A stretch of 64,000 nucleotides of DNA. It comes from Streptomyces rapamycinicus NRRL 5491. GTDB taxonomy: Bacteria > Actinomycetota > Actinomycetes > Streptomycetales > Streptomycetaceae. The DNA lies in contig NZ_CP085193.1 in assembly GCF_024298965.1 (NCBI RefSeq), forward strand, positions 2,108,001-2,172,000, given 5' to 3'. The notes under the pieces were generated by a model. It saw nothing but the letters and a program-made list of their open reading frames with translations, had not been told where the DNA came from and did no database searches. Shown in pieces: positions 17,458 through 26,409 of this stretch. Positions within the stretch are counted from its first letter, which is position 1, and every line of letters starts with the position of its first letter. The position numbers and the translations under genes were made by a program.

Positions 17458-18810
17458 ATGACCGCTCCTACCTCACCCTCGTCGTCCCCGCCCCCGCCTC
17501 CCGCACGAGGACGCGTCAGGACCGCCCTCGCGTCCGCCGTCGGCACCTGCGTCGAGAACTACGACTTCATCGCCTACGGCACCGCGTCCGCCCTGTACTT
17601 CGGCGACGCGTTCTTCCCCAACTCCGATCCCGTGGTCGGCACCCTGCTGGCCTTCGTCACCCTCGGCGTCGGCTTCCTGATGCGCCCGATCGGCGGGGCC
17701 GTCGGCGGCTACCTCGGAGACCGCCATGGGCGTAAACCGGTCCTGGTCGGCGCCCTGCTGACGATGGGCATCGCCACCGTCCTGATCGGCATGCTGCCCA
17801 CCTATCAGCAGGTCGGAGTGGCCGCGCCGGTACTGCTGGTGGTCATCCGCTGCGTCCAGGGGCTGGCGTTCGGCGCCGAGTGGGGCAGCGCCGTGATGAT
17901 GACGTACGAACACGCGCCCCGCACCCGCCGCGGCCTGTACTCGGCGATACCGCAGGCCGGTAACCCCCTGGGCATCGCGCTCGCCAACATCGCCTTCCTG
18001 CTCTCCTCCACCCTCGACTCCGACTGGGCCTGGCGGCTGCCCTTCCTGGCCAGCGCCCTGCTGATCGTGGCCGGAGTGGTCATCCGGATGAAGCTCACCG
18101 AGTCCCCGGAGTTCGAGGCGGCCCGGGCGAAGGGCACCACCGTGCGCAACCCGCTGCTCAGCGTGGTGCGCGAGGACTGGCGCAATATCCTGCGCATCAT
18201 CGCCCTGCGCGTGGTGGAGTCCTGCGCCTACTACCTGACGGCCACCTACCTCCTCTCCTACATCACCGACCGCGACGACGGCGACCGTGGCGTGGCGCTC
18301 GCCGGTGTGGTCACCGCCAGCCTGCTCGCCACCGCCACCACCGTGCTCTCCGGCGCGCTCACGGACCGCGTGGGCCGCCGCACGGTGTACCTGGTGGCGT
18401 GTGTGCTGGCCGCGGTCTTCGGCTTCCCGATGTATCTGATGGCCAACACGGGCGCCCCGGTGCTCATCGTGCTGATCTTCCTGATCGGCATCGGGGTGAT
18501 CCACGCGGCACTGACGGGCACCCAAGCCGCCTGGTTCGCCGAGCTGTTCAACACCGCTACCCGTACGTCCGGAGCTTCGCTGGGCTATCAGACGGCGGCG
18601 TCGGTGGCCGGTTTCGCGCCGTTCCTCGCCGTACTGCTCGCGGAGTCCTTCGGCTGGGCGGGCCCGGCCGGACTCTATGTGTGCATCGCGCTGGTGGGAC
18701 TCGTCGGGGTGCTGTCCACCCGCGAGACCTGGAGCCCCGAACAGCGCACGGTCCTCCCGGCCGGTCAGCCACGGCGAGCGGCCGATCGCGAACGGCATCC
18801 CTCCCGCTGA
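17458..18810 (+). CDS. MHS-family MFS metabolite:H+ symporter
   Basis: Twelve-helix major-facilitator carrier of 450 residues in the inner membrane. The GDRHGRKPVLVGALL loop between TM2 and TM3, and RTRRGLYSAIPQAGNPLGIALAN, are typical of the MHS subgroup (ShiA, KgtP, ProP relatives). A Pro/Ser-rich cytoplasmic tail of about 20 residues precedes TM1. The ATG follows GAAGGG. It lies 116 bp after rpiB on the same strand, probably one transcription unit with lacI-rpiB, importing the substrate that the isomerase uses. The substrate is unknown. Confidence 0.88.
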   Translation: MTAPTSPSSSPPPPPARGRVRTALASAVGTCVENYDFIAYGTASALYFGDAFFPNSDPVVGTLLAFVTLGVGFLMRPIGGAVGGYLGDRHGRKPVLVGALLTMGIATVLIGMLPTYQQVGVAAPVLLVVIRCVQGLAFGAEWGSAVMMTYEHAPRTRRGLYSAIPQAGNPLGIALANIAFLLSSTLDSDWAWRLPFLASALLIVAGVVIRMKLTESPEFEAARAKGTTVRNPLLSVVREDWRNILRIIALRVVESCAYYLTATYLLSYITDRDDGDRGVALAGVVTASLLATATTVLSGALTDRVGRRTVYLVACVLAAVFGFPMYLMANTGAPVLIVLIFLIGIGVIHAALTGTQAAWFAELFNTATRTSGASLGYQTAASVAGFAPFLAVLLAESFGWAGPAGLYVCIALVGLVGVLSTRETWSPEQRTVLPAGQPRRAADRERHPSR

Positions 18811-18877
18811 GCCGAGGGGACGGCATCCCTCGCGCTGAGCCGAGGGAACCGTCCCCCTCCCGCTTGGCCCGAGGGGA
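18793..18877. repeat. 28-bp tandem repeat of hairpins between convergent genes
   Basis: Three copies (two near-perfect, one diverged) of a 28-bp unit, each with a CCCTC...GAGGG inverted repeat; in copy 2 TCCCTCG pairs with CGAGGGA. They fill the gap between convergent MHS and methyltransferase genes and could act as a bidirectional terminator. Confidence 0.75.
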
Positions 18878-18926
18878 AGTCGGCCGGTGGGCCCGGACAC
18901 GGTGCCGGGCCCGCCGGCCAACGAGG

Positions 18927-19742
18927 TCAGGGCTTGCGGGCCACCGCTCCGTACATCGCGATGTCCTCGTCCTTGATGTCCTCGGTGACGGTGGCGTCCG
19001 GGCGCCACTTGTGGACCTGGGTGAGGCCGGGCTCGACCAGTTCGAGGCCGTCGAAGAACCGCTCCGCCTCGGCCTCGGTGCGCAGCCGCATGGGCATGTC
19101 GCGGGCCGCGTACTCACGGGCGACCCGGGCCACCTCGTCCGGTGCGAAGTCGGCGGTGCCGATGGACATCGCCAGGTAACTGCCGGAGGGCAGCGGCTCC
19201 AGGAGGCGGTCGACGATTCCGTAGGCGTCGTCCTTGTCCAGGACGAAGTGCACGATGGCGATCACCGTCAGGGCGACCGGCCGGGTCAGGTCGAGGGTCT
19301 CGCGGAGCTCGGCGGCCTCCAGGATGGTGGCGGGGTCGCACATGTCCGCTTCGACATACGCGGTCCTGCCCTCGGGGGTGCTGGCGAGCAGGCCCTGGGA
19401 GAGCGTGAGGACGATGGGGTCGTTGTCCACGTAGACGACCCGGGAGTCCGGGGCCACCGCCTGGGCGATCTCATGGAGGTTGGGCGAGGTGGGGATGCCG
19501 GTGCCGATGTCGAGGAACTGCCGGATGCCCGCCTCCTCGGCCAGGTAGCGCACGGCCCGGTTCATGAAGTCGCGGTTGGCCCGCATGTGGATCGGCAGGG
19601 CGGGCCACTCGCGGGACATGGCGATGCCCGCTTCCTTGTCGGCCGGGTAGTAGTCCTTGCCGCCGAGGATGTAGTCGTAGATACGTGCCGAATGCGCGCT
19701 CTCGGTGTCGATGCGGTCGGCCGACCATCCGTTGTCGCTCAA
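18927..19742 (-). CDS. SAM-dependent methyltransferase, DUF574 family
   Basis: Actinomycete-specific putative methyltransferase of 271 residues. The family's N-terminal ARIYDYILGGKDYY, the SAM-binding FLDIGTGIPTSPNLHE and the VVYVDNDPIV acidic loop are all present. It ends with the usual AMYGAVARKP. The start is the TTG at 19742, preceded by GGGAGGGG; no ATG or GTG is suitably placed. It is a paralogue of the gene at 61169-61966. Substrates of this family are not known to me. Confidence 0.88.
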   Translation of the reverse strand: MSDNGWSADRIDTESAHSARIYDYILGGKDYYPADKEAGIAMSREWPALPIHMRANRDFMNRAVRYLAEEAGIRQFLDIGTGIPTSPNLHEIAQAVAPDSRVVYVDNDPIVLTLSQGLLASTPEGRTAYVEADMCDPATILEAAELRETLDLTRPVALTVIAIVHFVLDKDDAYGIVDRLLEPLPSGSYLAMSIGTADFAPDEVARVAREYAARDMPMRLRTEAEAERFFDGLELVEPGLTQVHKWRPDATVTEDIKDEDIAMYGAVARKP

Positions 19743-19843
19743 GGCGTCCCCTCCCAGTGGATCGTCAGTTCGCTGTTGATGTGCCCCCGGTCGCGCGGGC
19801 CGGGACGGGCCCGCGCGACCGGGAAGGATGCGGTGCCGTGGCG

Positions 19844-20080
19844 CTAGCAGAGGAAGTCGGCGTCGCCGTCCTTCACACCCGCCAGGAACCGGGTCATCTC
19901 GTTCGTGGTGAAAACCAGTGCGGGGCCGTCGGGGTCGGTCGACTGACGCAGCGCCACCCGTCCGTCGTACAGCTTCTTGGCCTCGACGCAGGCGCCGCCG
20001 GCGTCGTCGCTCCACGGCTTGGACCAGCCCAGGGTGCCGAGGACGTGGGAGGGCATGCCGCTGCGTATGTGGTGGTGCAC
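19844..20080 (-). CDS. DUF397 protein, partner of the XRE regulator
   Basis: Small cytosolic protein of 78 residues with the DUF397 pattern: an early Trp-containing segment, a central Cys (GGACVEAKK), GRVALRQSTDPDGPALVFT and a C-terminal FLAGVKDGD. The GTG start at 20080 lies one base after the XRE stop, with AAGGAG upstream, so the pair is co-translated. XRE-DUF397 pairs are widespread in Streptomyces (WhiJ and Scr1 type) and have been proposed to act like toxin-antitoxin or developmental control modules. Confidence 0.88.
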   Translation of the reverse strand: MHHHIRSGMPSHVLGTLGWSKPWSDDAGGACVEAKKLYDGRVALRQSTDPDGPALVFTTNEMTRFLAGVKDGDADFLC

Positions 20081-20081
20081 T

Positions 20082-20957
20082 TCAGAGCTCCTTGCGAATT
20101 GCGCCGAGGACGGCCTCGGTTTTCCTGGCGGGCACCGACTGGGCGCCCATCCGGTCCAGGACCTCGCGATACACCACCACGTCGTCCTCCTTGTCCAGAT
20201 ACACCGCGCCAACCAGGCCGCTGAGGTAGACGATGTCGGGCAACTCCGGAGCCCTGAACCGGAAGACGTGAAAAGCACCGGCCCGCATGGCCGGATGCGG
20301 GCCGCTCCCGAACGGCATGATCTGCACGGTCACCTGGGGAAGGGCGCTGACCTCGATCAGATGGTCGATCTGGGCGCGCATCACGGCCGGGCCCCCGACC
20401 GGCCACCTCAGCACCGTCTCGTCCATCACGACCCACAGCCGGGGAGGGGATTCCCGGGACAGCAGTTCCTGGCGCTGCATGCGCAGGGCGACCCTGCGCT
20501 CGGTGGCCTCCGACGGAGCGTGCGGGTTCCCTGCGCTGAGCAGCGCACGCGCGTAGTCCTCGGTCTGCAGCAGCCCGTGCACGAACTGCGCCTCGTAGGC
20601 GCGGATCTGAAGCGCCGCCTGTTCCAGATTCAGATACGCGGCGAACCAGTCCGGCATCACATCGCGGTAGGTGTGCCACCAGCCGCGCTTGTTGGCCTCG
20701 CGGACCGACTTCAGGAAGGTGTCGAGCTCATGCCGGTCGGTGATGCCGTACGTCTGGAGCAGCTTCTCCACGTCCGCGAGCCTGAGCCGGGCCACCTTGG
20801 CGGCTTCCATCCTGCGAATGGTGGAGTGGCTGACCCCGATCGCCACGCCCGCCTGGTCGTAGCTCAGTCCGGCGCGCGTCCGCAGCTCCTCCAGCTGCCT
20901 GCCGAGGATCATGCGGAGGACAGAGGGGGCATCGCCCCATGCGGTTTCCGCCGCCAA
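20082..20957 (-). CDS. XRE/Scr1-type transcriptional regulator with DUF5753 domain
   Basis: DNA-binding protein of 291 residues. The HTH is at about 17-70 (LEELRTRAGLSYDQAGVAIG and HSTIRRMEAAK). The C-terminal DUF5753 region begins near 100 with the typical WWHTYRDVMPDWFAAYLNLE. The start is the TTG at 20957, which follows GGGAGGTAGAG; the longer upstream open frame looks non-coding. It is divergent from an anti-sigma-like ATPase, the usual layout of whiJ-like loci. Confidence 0.9.
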   Translation of the reverse strand: MAAETAWGDAPSVLRMILGRQLEELRTRAGLSYDQAGVAIGVSHSTIRRMEAAKVARLRLADVEKLLQTYGITDRHELDTFLKSVREANKRGWWHTYRDVMPDWFAAYLNLEQAALQIRAYEAQFVHGLLQTEDYARALLSAGNPHAPSEATERRVALRMQRQELLSRESPPRLWVVMDETVLRWPVGGPAVMRAQIDHLIEVSALPQVTVQIMPFGSGPHPAMRAGAFHVFRFRAPELPDIVYLSGLVGAVYLDKEDDVVVYREVLDRMGAQSVPARKTEAVLGAIRKEL

Positions 20958-21036
20958 CGCTCTACCTCCCCATACCGGGCTACGGCTGCAGTCTGTCACG
21001 GTCGCCGGCCGCGCGAACGGCATCCCCCCGATGGCA

Positions 21037-21067
21037 ACTTGCAATTTTCAACTTACCGCTTGCAAGT
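21037..21067. promoter_or_regulatory. Inverted repeat, candidate operator of the XRE regulator
   Basis: ACTTGCAA (21037-21044) and TTGCAAGT (21060-21067) are perfect inverted half-sites 23 bp apart in an AT-rich island of the divergent intergenic region. Position suggests control of both directions. Confidence 0.55.
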
Positions 21068-21200
21068 CGTTCGTTGCACCTGTCACAGTAGTCACACCGT
21101 CCGATCACGGTGGGAACGCTTGCGTGGGTACGTCCGTAGGCACTGCGCAGTGCGGGAACGGCACGGTCATGATGCGCAGGCAGACGAAAGGCGGCCGCTC

Positions 21201-21662
21201 GTGGCTCCCCTCGCCCTTCCCCTGACTCCCCTTCGGACGTCCCGGGAGCAGGACACCCACCCGGGATGTGCTTTACGGCTTCCGGCCACCGCCTCCTCGG
21301 TGAGCACGATCCGCGCGGCCGTGTTCGAGCGGCTGCGCGCCTGGGGCGTGAGCGCCCAAGTGTGCGACGACGCGCTCCTCGTGGTCTCCGAGCTGGTCAC
21401 CAACGTGATCACGCATACGGTCAGCGATCACCTGGAGTGCAGGCTGAGCGTCGGCGCGGGACTGCTGCACCTCGAGGTCGAGGATCAGGTCCGGGCCCGC
21501 ACCCTCCCCGCGCCACGCACCCCCGACCCCGATGAGCACTGCGGACGAGGGCTTCTGCTGGTCGGCGCGGTGAGCAGCGCCTGGGGCGTCAGGGACGCCC
21601 CGCACGGGCCGGGGCGGATCGTATGGGCCGAGCTGCCGTCGCGTACGGAAGAGTGTCACTGA
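21201..21662 (+). CDS. Anti-sigma-factor-like ATP-binding protein (HATPase_c)
   Basis: Cytosolic protein of about 153 residues of the SpoIIAB/RsbW-like Streptomyces family. It has the N box VVSELVTNVITHT, a modified G1 region (EDQVRARTLP) and the G2 motif GRGLLLVGAVSSAWGV, ending with a Trp-Ala-Glu-Leu strand. The GTG at 21201 is preferred because GAAAGG is well spaced; an upstream in-frame GTG would add about 17 residues. It is divergent from the XRE-DUF397 pair and followed three bases later by a hypothetical gene. Confidence 0.85.
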   Translation: MAPLALPLTPLRTSREQDTHPGCALRLPATASSVSTIRAAVFERLRAWGVSAQVCDDALLVVSELVTNVITHTVSDHLECRLSVGAGLLHLEVEDQVRARTLPAPRTPDPDEHCGRGLLLVGAVSSAWGVRDAPHGPGRIVWAELPSRTEECH

Positions 21663-21665
21663 CTC

Positions 21666-22151
21666 ATGGACCGACAGTTTGTTGCCCCCGAGGCACCTGA
21701 GGCACGTGAGATGCCCGAGGCCCCATCGCTCGGCGCGGCGAGCCTGTGGAGAGGCCACCGCGGACGCCTGCGGCTCCCCGACGGACTTCCCGCCAGACTG
21801 GGATACGACGCGGTCGGGATGCCCACGGACATCGGCAGGCGGGTCATGAAGTGCCTGCCCCGCATCGGCTGTGTCTTCGCCGACGACCAGCGGTGGTGGT
21901 GGATCGTGCCGTCGGGGTCGAACATCGATGTCGCCTGGCCGCCGTTCACCAGCTACGCGGTCGGGGCGCGGATGACCGACCTGAGCGGCGAGTACTCCGG
22001 GCGTTCCCGGCTCCCCCGCCTGATCCATCACCCCCAGGACGACTCGCCGTACACGCCGCCGATTCCGCTGTACTTCATGACCTGTCATATCGCGGGGATC
22101 CGGCCCCGCTGGTCACCCGGGGACGCCTCGGGGCCGTCCCAGGCCGTCTAG
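21666..22151 (+). CDS. Hypothetical protein of the XRE-DUF397 locus
   Basis: Protein of 161 residues, no recognised domain. It has a Pro/Glu-rich N-terminus, a basic strand around 29-45 (WRGHRGRLRLPDGLPARLGYD), the Trp-rich segment DDQRWWWIVPSGSN and a C-terminal Pro-rich part. It starts three bases after the ATPase stop and is probably co-transcribed. Proteins of this kind often lie next to the ATPase in such loci; its function is not known to me. Confidence 0.7.
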   Translation: MDRQFVAPEAPEAREMPEAPSLGAASLWRGHRGRLRLPDGLPARLGYDAVGMPTDIGRRVMKCLPRIGCVFADDQRWWWIVPSGSNIDVAWPPFTSYAVGARMTDLSGEYSGRSRLPRLIHHPQDDSPYTPPIPLYFMTCHIAGIRPRWSPGDASGPSQAV

Positions 22152-22325
22152 GACCCTCCCGCACGCTGCTGCTCCGCACGAGACCCTGCCCGGCCGACAA
22201 CGTTGTCCCAAGGTATGGACAAACACTGGAGTGAGTGCTCTGGTAATGCGTGCAGCAAGTGTTCCCTGTGGAAGAGTTCCGCCGTCCTCCGGGCGGCGGC
22301 GCCAACCGGACCATGGAGCAGCAGC

Positions 22326-24698
22326 GTGCTGAGACACTTGTTCCTTCGCTTCCCGTCCCTCCTCCGCCCAAGACGGACCTGGCGGCGGCGGGTGGCCGCC
22401 GTCGTGGTCCCCGCGCTGGCCGCCACCGGTCTGCTCGTCTCCGGCGCCGGTCCCTCCCACGCCGCCCAGGCCTGGGATCCCAAACCCGCCCCGATGACGA
22501 CCCCGTGGACGAACCAGGTCCCGGTCGACAACCCCCTGCCGGAGTATCCGCGTCCCCAGCTCACCCGGCCCGACTGGTCCCCGCTCAACGGGATTTGGGA
22601 CTTCGCGGTCACCTCCCGCGACGCCGGGCAGCCGGCCACGTTCGGTGAGCAGATCAGGGTGCCGTTCGTGCCCGAGTCGGCGCTCTCCGGCGTCCAGCGC
22701 AAGATCACCCAGAATGACAAGCTCTGGTACAAGCGCACCTTCACGGTCCCCTCCGGCTGGAACGGCCGCCGTGTCCAGCTCAACTTCGGCGCGTCCGACT
22801 GGGAGACCACGGTCTGGGTCAACGGCAAGCAGGCCGGCGCCGCCCACCGCGGCGGCTACGACGCCTTCTCGTACGACATCACGCCCCTGCTGAACGGCGG
22901 CACCAACACCGTCGTCATCTCCGTGTACGACCCCACGGAGACCGGCGGTCAGGCCATCGGCAAGCAGCGCGTCCAGGACGTCACCCCGCACCCCGGCAAG
23001 AGCATCGTCTACACCGCCTCGTCGGGGATCTGGCAGACCGTGTGGCTGGAGCCCACCGCCCCCGCGCACATCACCCGCCTGGACATGGTCCCGCGCCTGG
23101 CGGACAACACCCTGCGGGTCACGGTGCGCGGCGCCGGAGGAGCCGACGGCGCGGGCGTCAAGGTCACCGTCTCCAGCGGCGGTACGACGGTCGGCAGCGC
23201 CACCGGCACCGTGGGCGGCGAGCTCTCCGTACCGGTGCCGAACGCCCGCCTGTGGACGCCGGAGGACCCGTTCCTGTACGACGTCACGGCCGAGCTCACC
23301 GGCGCCGCCGGAGGCGACAAGGTCGGTGGCTACACCGGTATGCGGTCGATCGCGGTGAAGGACGTGGGCGGGGTCCGGCGGCCGGTGCTCAACGGCGAGT
23401 TCGTCTTCCAGACCGGCACCCTGGACCAGGGCTACTGGCCGGACGGCATCTACACCGCGCCCACCGACGAGGCCCTCAAGTACGACCTGCAGAAACACAA
23501 GGACCTGGGCTTCAACATGGTCCGCAAGCACATCAAGGTCGAGCCGCAGCGCTGGTTCTACTGGGCGGACCGGCTCGGGCTGCTGGTGTGGCAGGACATG
23601 CCCTCGATGGACAGCGGCAAGACCCCGGACACCGCGGCCCGCGCCCAGTGGGAGAGCGAGTACCGCGCCATCATCGACCAGCACCGCAGCTCACCCGCGC
23701 TCATCCAGTGGGTGGACCAGAACGAGGGCTGGGGCCAGTACGACCAGGCCCGCATCGCCGACATGGTCAAGGCGTACGACCCCTCGCGGCTGGTCGACAA
23801 CATGAGCGGCGTCAACTGCTGCGCCGCCAAGGACGGCGGCAACGGCGACGTCATCGACAACCACAACTACGTCGGGCCCGGCAACACCCCGGCGGAGCCG
23901 GTGCGCGCCTCGGTGCTCGGGGAGTACGGCGGCCTCGGCTACCGGGTGCCCGGCCATGAGTGGTATCCGGGCGGCGGATTCAGCTACGAGGACCAGCCGA
24001 GCATCTCCGCGCTCAACAACCGGTTCGTCGGCCTGCTCGACGGAATCCGGCAGAGCGGCATGCCCGCGGGCGGTCTGTCGGCCTCCGTCTACACCCAGAT
24101 CACGGACGTGGAGAACGAGGCCAACGGGCTGATGTCCTACGACCGCCAGGTGGTCAAGGTCGACCAGGCCCGGGTACGGGCCGCCAACCAGGCCCTCATC
24201 GCGGCCTCCCGGTCGGCCGGCGCCACGGTGAAACTGCCCGTCGGGCAGAACGTGTCCATCCGGGTCACCACCCCCGGCTACACCGACCGCTACATCCGCC
24301 ACTACGACGGGCTGGGCTTCACCGAGGTGGTGAACTCCGCCAGCGCCGATCTGCTGAAGCGGGACGCCACCTGGACGGTCAGGCAGGGTCTCGCGAACAA
24401 GCTCTGCTACTCCTTCGAGTCCCGCAACTACCCCGGTGAGTATCTGCGCCACCGCGACTTCCGCGTCCGGCGCGAGGCGGGCGACGGCTCCACCGTGTAC
24501 AAGGAGGACGCCACCTGGTGTCCGACCCAGGGCAGCGGTGGCATCCGGATGTCGGCCGCCAACTTCCCCGGGCAGTATCTGCGGCACTTCAACGCCGAGC
24601 TGTGGCTGGCCCAGTCGGGCTCCACCCACGCGTGGGACAACCCGGCCGGCTTCACCGAGGACACCACCTGGGCGATCGAGTCGCCCTGGGCCCCGTAG
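22326..24698 (+). CDS. Secreted glycoside hydrolase family 2 enzyme with AbfB-type carbohydrate-binding domain
   Basis: Exported hydrolase of 790 residues. A very basic n-region and an apolar stretch ending in SHA-AQ form the signal peptide (about 1-48). The GH2 sugar-binding and Ig-like domains cover about 60-310 and the TIM barrel about 315-600. The acid/base is Glu467 in DQNEGWGQ; the likely nucleophile is Glu533 in LGEYGG. Residues from about 640 form an AbfB (CBM42-like) arabinose-binding trefoil with YIRHYDG, YLRHRDF and YLRHFNA repeats. The GTG at 22326 is preferred over an upstream TTG at 22203, since the extension is not signal-like. Action on arabinose-containing plant polysaccharide is inferred. 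Confidence 0.88.
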   Translation: MLRHLFLRFPSLLRPRRTWRRRVAAVVVPALAATGLLVSGAGPSHAAQAWDPKPAPMTTPWTNQVPVDNPLPEYPRPQLTRPDWSPLNGIWDFAVTSRDAGQPATFGEQIRVPFVPESALSGVQRKITQNDKLWYKRTFTVPSGWNGRRVQLNFGASDWETTVWVNGKQAGAAHRGGYDAFSYDITPLLNGGTNTVVISVYDPTETGGQAIGKQRVQDVTPHPGKSIVYTASSGIWQTVWLEPTAPAHITRLDMVPRLADNTLRVTVRGAGGADGAGVKVTVSSGGTTVGSATGTVGGELSVPVPNARLWTPEDPFLYDVTAELTGAAGGDKVGGYTGMRSIAVKDVGGVRRPVLNGEFVFQTGTLDQGYWPDGIYTAPTDEALKYDLQKHKDLGFNMVRKHIKVEPQRWFYWADRLGLLVWQDMPSMDSGKTPDTAARAQWESEYRAIIDQHRSSPALIQWVDQNEGWGQYDQARIADMVKAYDPSRLVDNMSGVNCCAAKDGGNGDVIDNHNYVGPGNTPAEPVRASVLGEYGGLGYRVPGHEWYPGGGFSYEDQPSISALNNRFVGLLDGIRQSGMPAGGLSASVYTQITDVENEANGLMSYDRQVVKVDQARVRAANQALIAASRSAGATVKLPVGQNVSIRVTTPGYTDRYIRHYDGLGFTEVVNSASADLLKRDATWTVRQGLANKLCYSFESRNYPGEYLRHRDFRVRREAGDGSTVYKEDATWCPTQGSGGIRMSAANFPGQYLRHFNAELWLAQSGSTHAWDNPAGFTEDTTWAIESPWAP

Positions 24699-24823
24699 CA
24701 CGACCGCCGCGGGCCCTGATCGACGGGCTCGCGCCCTCCGGCGGCCGCCCCCGCGCGGGCGGCCTCCCGTCTCTTCTCCCCCACGCGTCAGCGCACGGCC
24801 CCCCACGGAAAGGCGGGTACGTC

Positions 24824-25009
24824 ATGTCAGCGCGGCTCCACCGTGTCCTCCACGGACTCCTGACCCTGGCCATCGCCCTGGCCGGTCTGGTCGCCCTCCC
24901 CACGCCGTCCCGTGCCGCCACCCCGGTCTGCGCGCTGGCGTGCGACACCCTCGACCCCTCGAAGGCGCAGCGCGAGACCTTCCCCGTACCGAATGTCACC
25001 TTCTCGGCC
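24824..25009 (+). pseudogene. 5' remnant of a secreted protein gene cut by the TnpB element
   Basis: An ATG with GGAAAGG upstream starts a clear signal peptide (basic start, LLTLAIALAGLVALP, SRA-A) and a short mature part with paired Cys (CALACDTLDPSKA). Coding similarity stops near 25000, where the end hairpin of the TnpB element begins; the frame then runs on without protein-like content. Its 3' part may be the remnant at 26458-26574. The family was not recognised. Confidence 0.7.
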
Positions 25010-25043
25010 GTGAACGGCCGAGCGTGTGCACTCGGTCGTTCAC
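25010..25043. repeat. Right-end hairpin of the TnpB element
   Basis: GTGAACGGCCGAG (25010-25022), an eight-base loop and CTCGGTCGTTCAC (25031-25043) pair at 12 of 13 positions. This is the kind of subterminal hairpin recognised by TnpA in IS200/IS605 elements. Confidence 0.75.
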
Positions 25044-25260
25044 ACCTCGTCGCGCTCCCGACTGCCCCCTACGACAGGACGGTCACGGGTCGCATCCACT
25101 CGTCCCCCCGGTCAGGGAGAGGGTGCGGGTGCGGTGACGAACACCCACGCCGAGCGCGCGCGGTCGCGCACGTTCACCCCGGCGACGACGTCGGCCGGGC
25201 CAGCAAGCCCGCACCGACGACAGCAGAAGTGGTTCCGGTCGGGCCGGTTGGCCCGCTCGG
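25010..25260 (-). ncRNA. Candidate omega-RNA (reRNA) of the TnpB element
   Basis: In IS200/IS605 elements the guide RNA of TnpB comes from the 3' end of tnpB through the right end, with the guide read from flanking host DNA. By that rule the scaffold would cover the last ~150 bases of tnpB and the 25010-25111 tail, and the guide would lie just below 25010. This is inference from element layout; the 5' boundary is a guess. Confidence 0.4.
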
Positions 25261-26266
25261 TGTGCCCGCAGCGCGGACAGCGCTGCGAGGTGTAGGCCGC
25301 ATCCACCTCGAGGAACGGCACCCCGGCCTTCTTCGCTTTGTAGGCGAGGTGCTGCCCCAGCTGGTGGAAAGGCCAGGAGGAGAGGGTGCCCCGCTGGTCA
25401 CGGCGTAGCCGTACCCGATCCCGGATCCCGCCGAGTTCCTCGACGGCGATTCCTCGACCGGTGCGTTGCGCGACGGACACGATCTCCTTGCTGATCTGGT
25501 GGTTCACGTGGGTGGCATGGCGCTTCTCTTTCTTCGCCCGGCGGACCAGACGGCGGGTCGCCGAACGGGTGTTCTTCTTCTGGAGGTCGGCGCGTTTGCG
25601 GGCCTGCCAGCGCCGGTAGCGGCCCAGACGGCGGCCCTGGTGGCTGGTGCCGTCGGACGTGGTGGCGAGGTTCACGATGCCCCGGTCCACCCCGATCCAG
25701 TCGACCGGCTCGTACACCTCGGGATCCGGAATGTCACAGGTGGCGATCAGATACCACGTGCCGCCGCGCCGGACGAGATCGCTCTCGCCCCTGCGGTAGA
25801 TCACCAGCGTCTTGAGCTGGTCGGGGGAACAGGCGAAGCGGACACCCTTCATCCGCCCGTCCACCGTCCAGATGGAGACAGTGCGCGCGTCGTACTGCCA
25901 GGACAGGCAGCGGTCGTCGAACGGCTGGGCCGCCCCGGGCCGGAAGACGACCGGGGTGCCGACCGCCGTGCGGTACCGCTTCGATGTGGACGGGCCCAGA
26001 TTCCCGGCCCGCAGATTGGCCTTCAGTGTCGCATAGGCGTCCACGACCTTCTTCACCACCCGCACCGCCGGCTGAGCCGACAGCCCGAAGTCCGCTTTCA
26101 GGCCCGCGTACACCTCCTTCTGCAGACCGTTGCGGTCCTTCAGGCCCTCGGCAAAGGCGACAGCGGAGGCATGGGTGGCGGCCCGGTTGCAGGCCCGCAG
26201 GGTCGCCTCCAGCGCCGACGCCTGTCCGGGCGTCGGCAGCAGTTTCACCTGGACCACCAGCTTCAT
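25112..26266 (-). CDS. tnpB: TnpB RNA-guided nuclease (IS605 OrfB)
   Basis: RuvC-like nuclease of 384 residues, normal for TnpB. The N-terminal wedge region begins MKLVVQVKLLPTPGQ. RuvC residues are Asp194 (IGVDRGIVNL), Glu276 or 277 (AVEELGG) and Asp359 (GPADVVAGVNV), with the zinc-finger pairs CPRC (330-333) and CRRC (349-352) between the last two. The catalytic set looks intact. The ATG at 26266 begins the conserved N-terminus; an upstream extension of 13 residues is unlikely. TnpB cuts DNA at a guide-matched site and helps retain the element. Confidence 0.92.
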   Translation of the reverse strand: MKLVVQVKLLPTPGQASALEATLRACNRAATHASAVAFAEGLKDRNGLQKEVYAGLKADFGLSAQPAVRVVKKVVDAYATLKANLRAGNLGPSTSKRYRTAVGTPVVFRPGAAQPFDDRCLSWQYDARTVSIWTVDGRMKGVRFACSPDQLKTLVIYRRGESDLVRRGGTWYLIATCDIPDPEVYEPVDWIGVDRGIVNLATTSDGTSHQGRRLGRYRRWQARKRADLQKKNTRSATRRLVRRAKKEKRHATHVNHQISKEIVSVAQRTGRGIAVEELGGIRDRVRLRRDQRGTLSSWPFHQLGQHLAYKAKKAGVPFLEVDAAYTSQRCPRCGHTERANRPDRNHFCCRRCGLAGPADVVAGVNVRDRARSAWVFVTAPAPSP

Positions 26267-26409
26267 GACATCGGACCGTAGTACGACCACCGCACACACG
26301 AGCACCCTTCACCCGGCGACCACCACAACCAGTGACCCACAGGACGATTGTTCGCATTCCCCGGCTCCACCGGGCAGCCGCGTGGGCGCTGCGCGCCCCA
26401 CAAAGCCGA

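Noticed and set aside
19743..20015. Extended N-terminus of the first DUF574 methyltransferase
   Set aside because: The family begins at the SDNGW-like segment; the TTG at 19742 has a strong ribosome site, and the upstream part overlaps the DUF397 gene.
22203..22325. N-terminal extension of the GH2 enzyme from a TTG at 22203
   Set aside because: The extra 41 residues contain Cys and no signal features, whereas the GTG at 22326 begins directly with a signal peptide.
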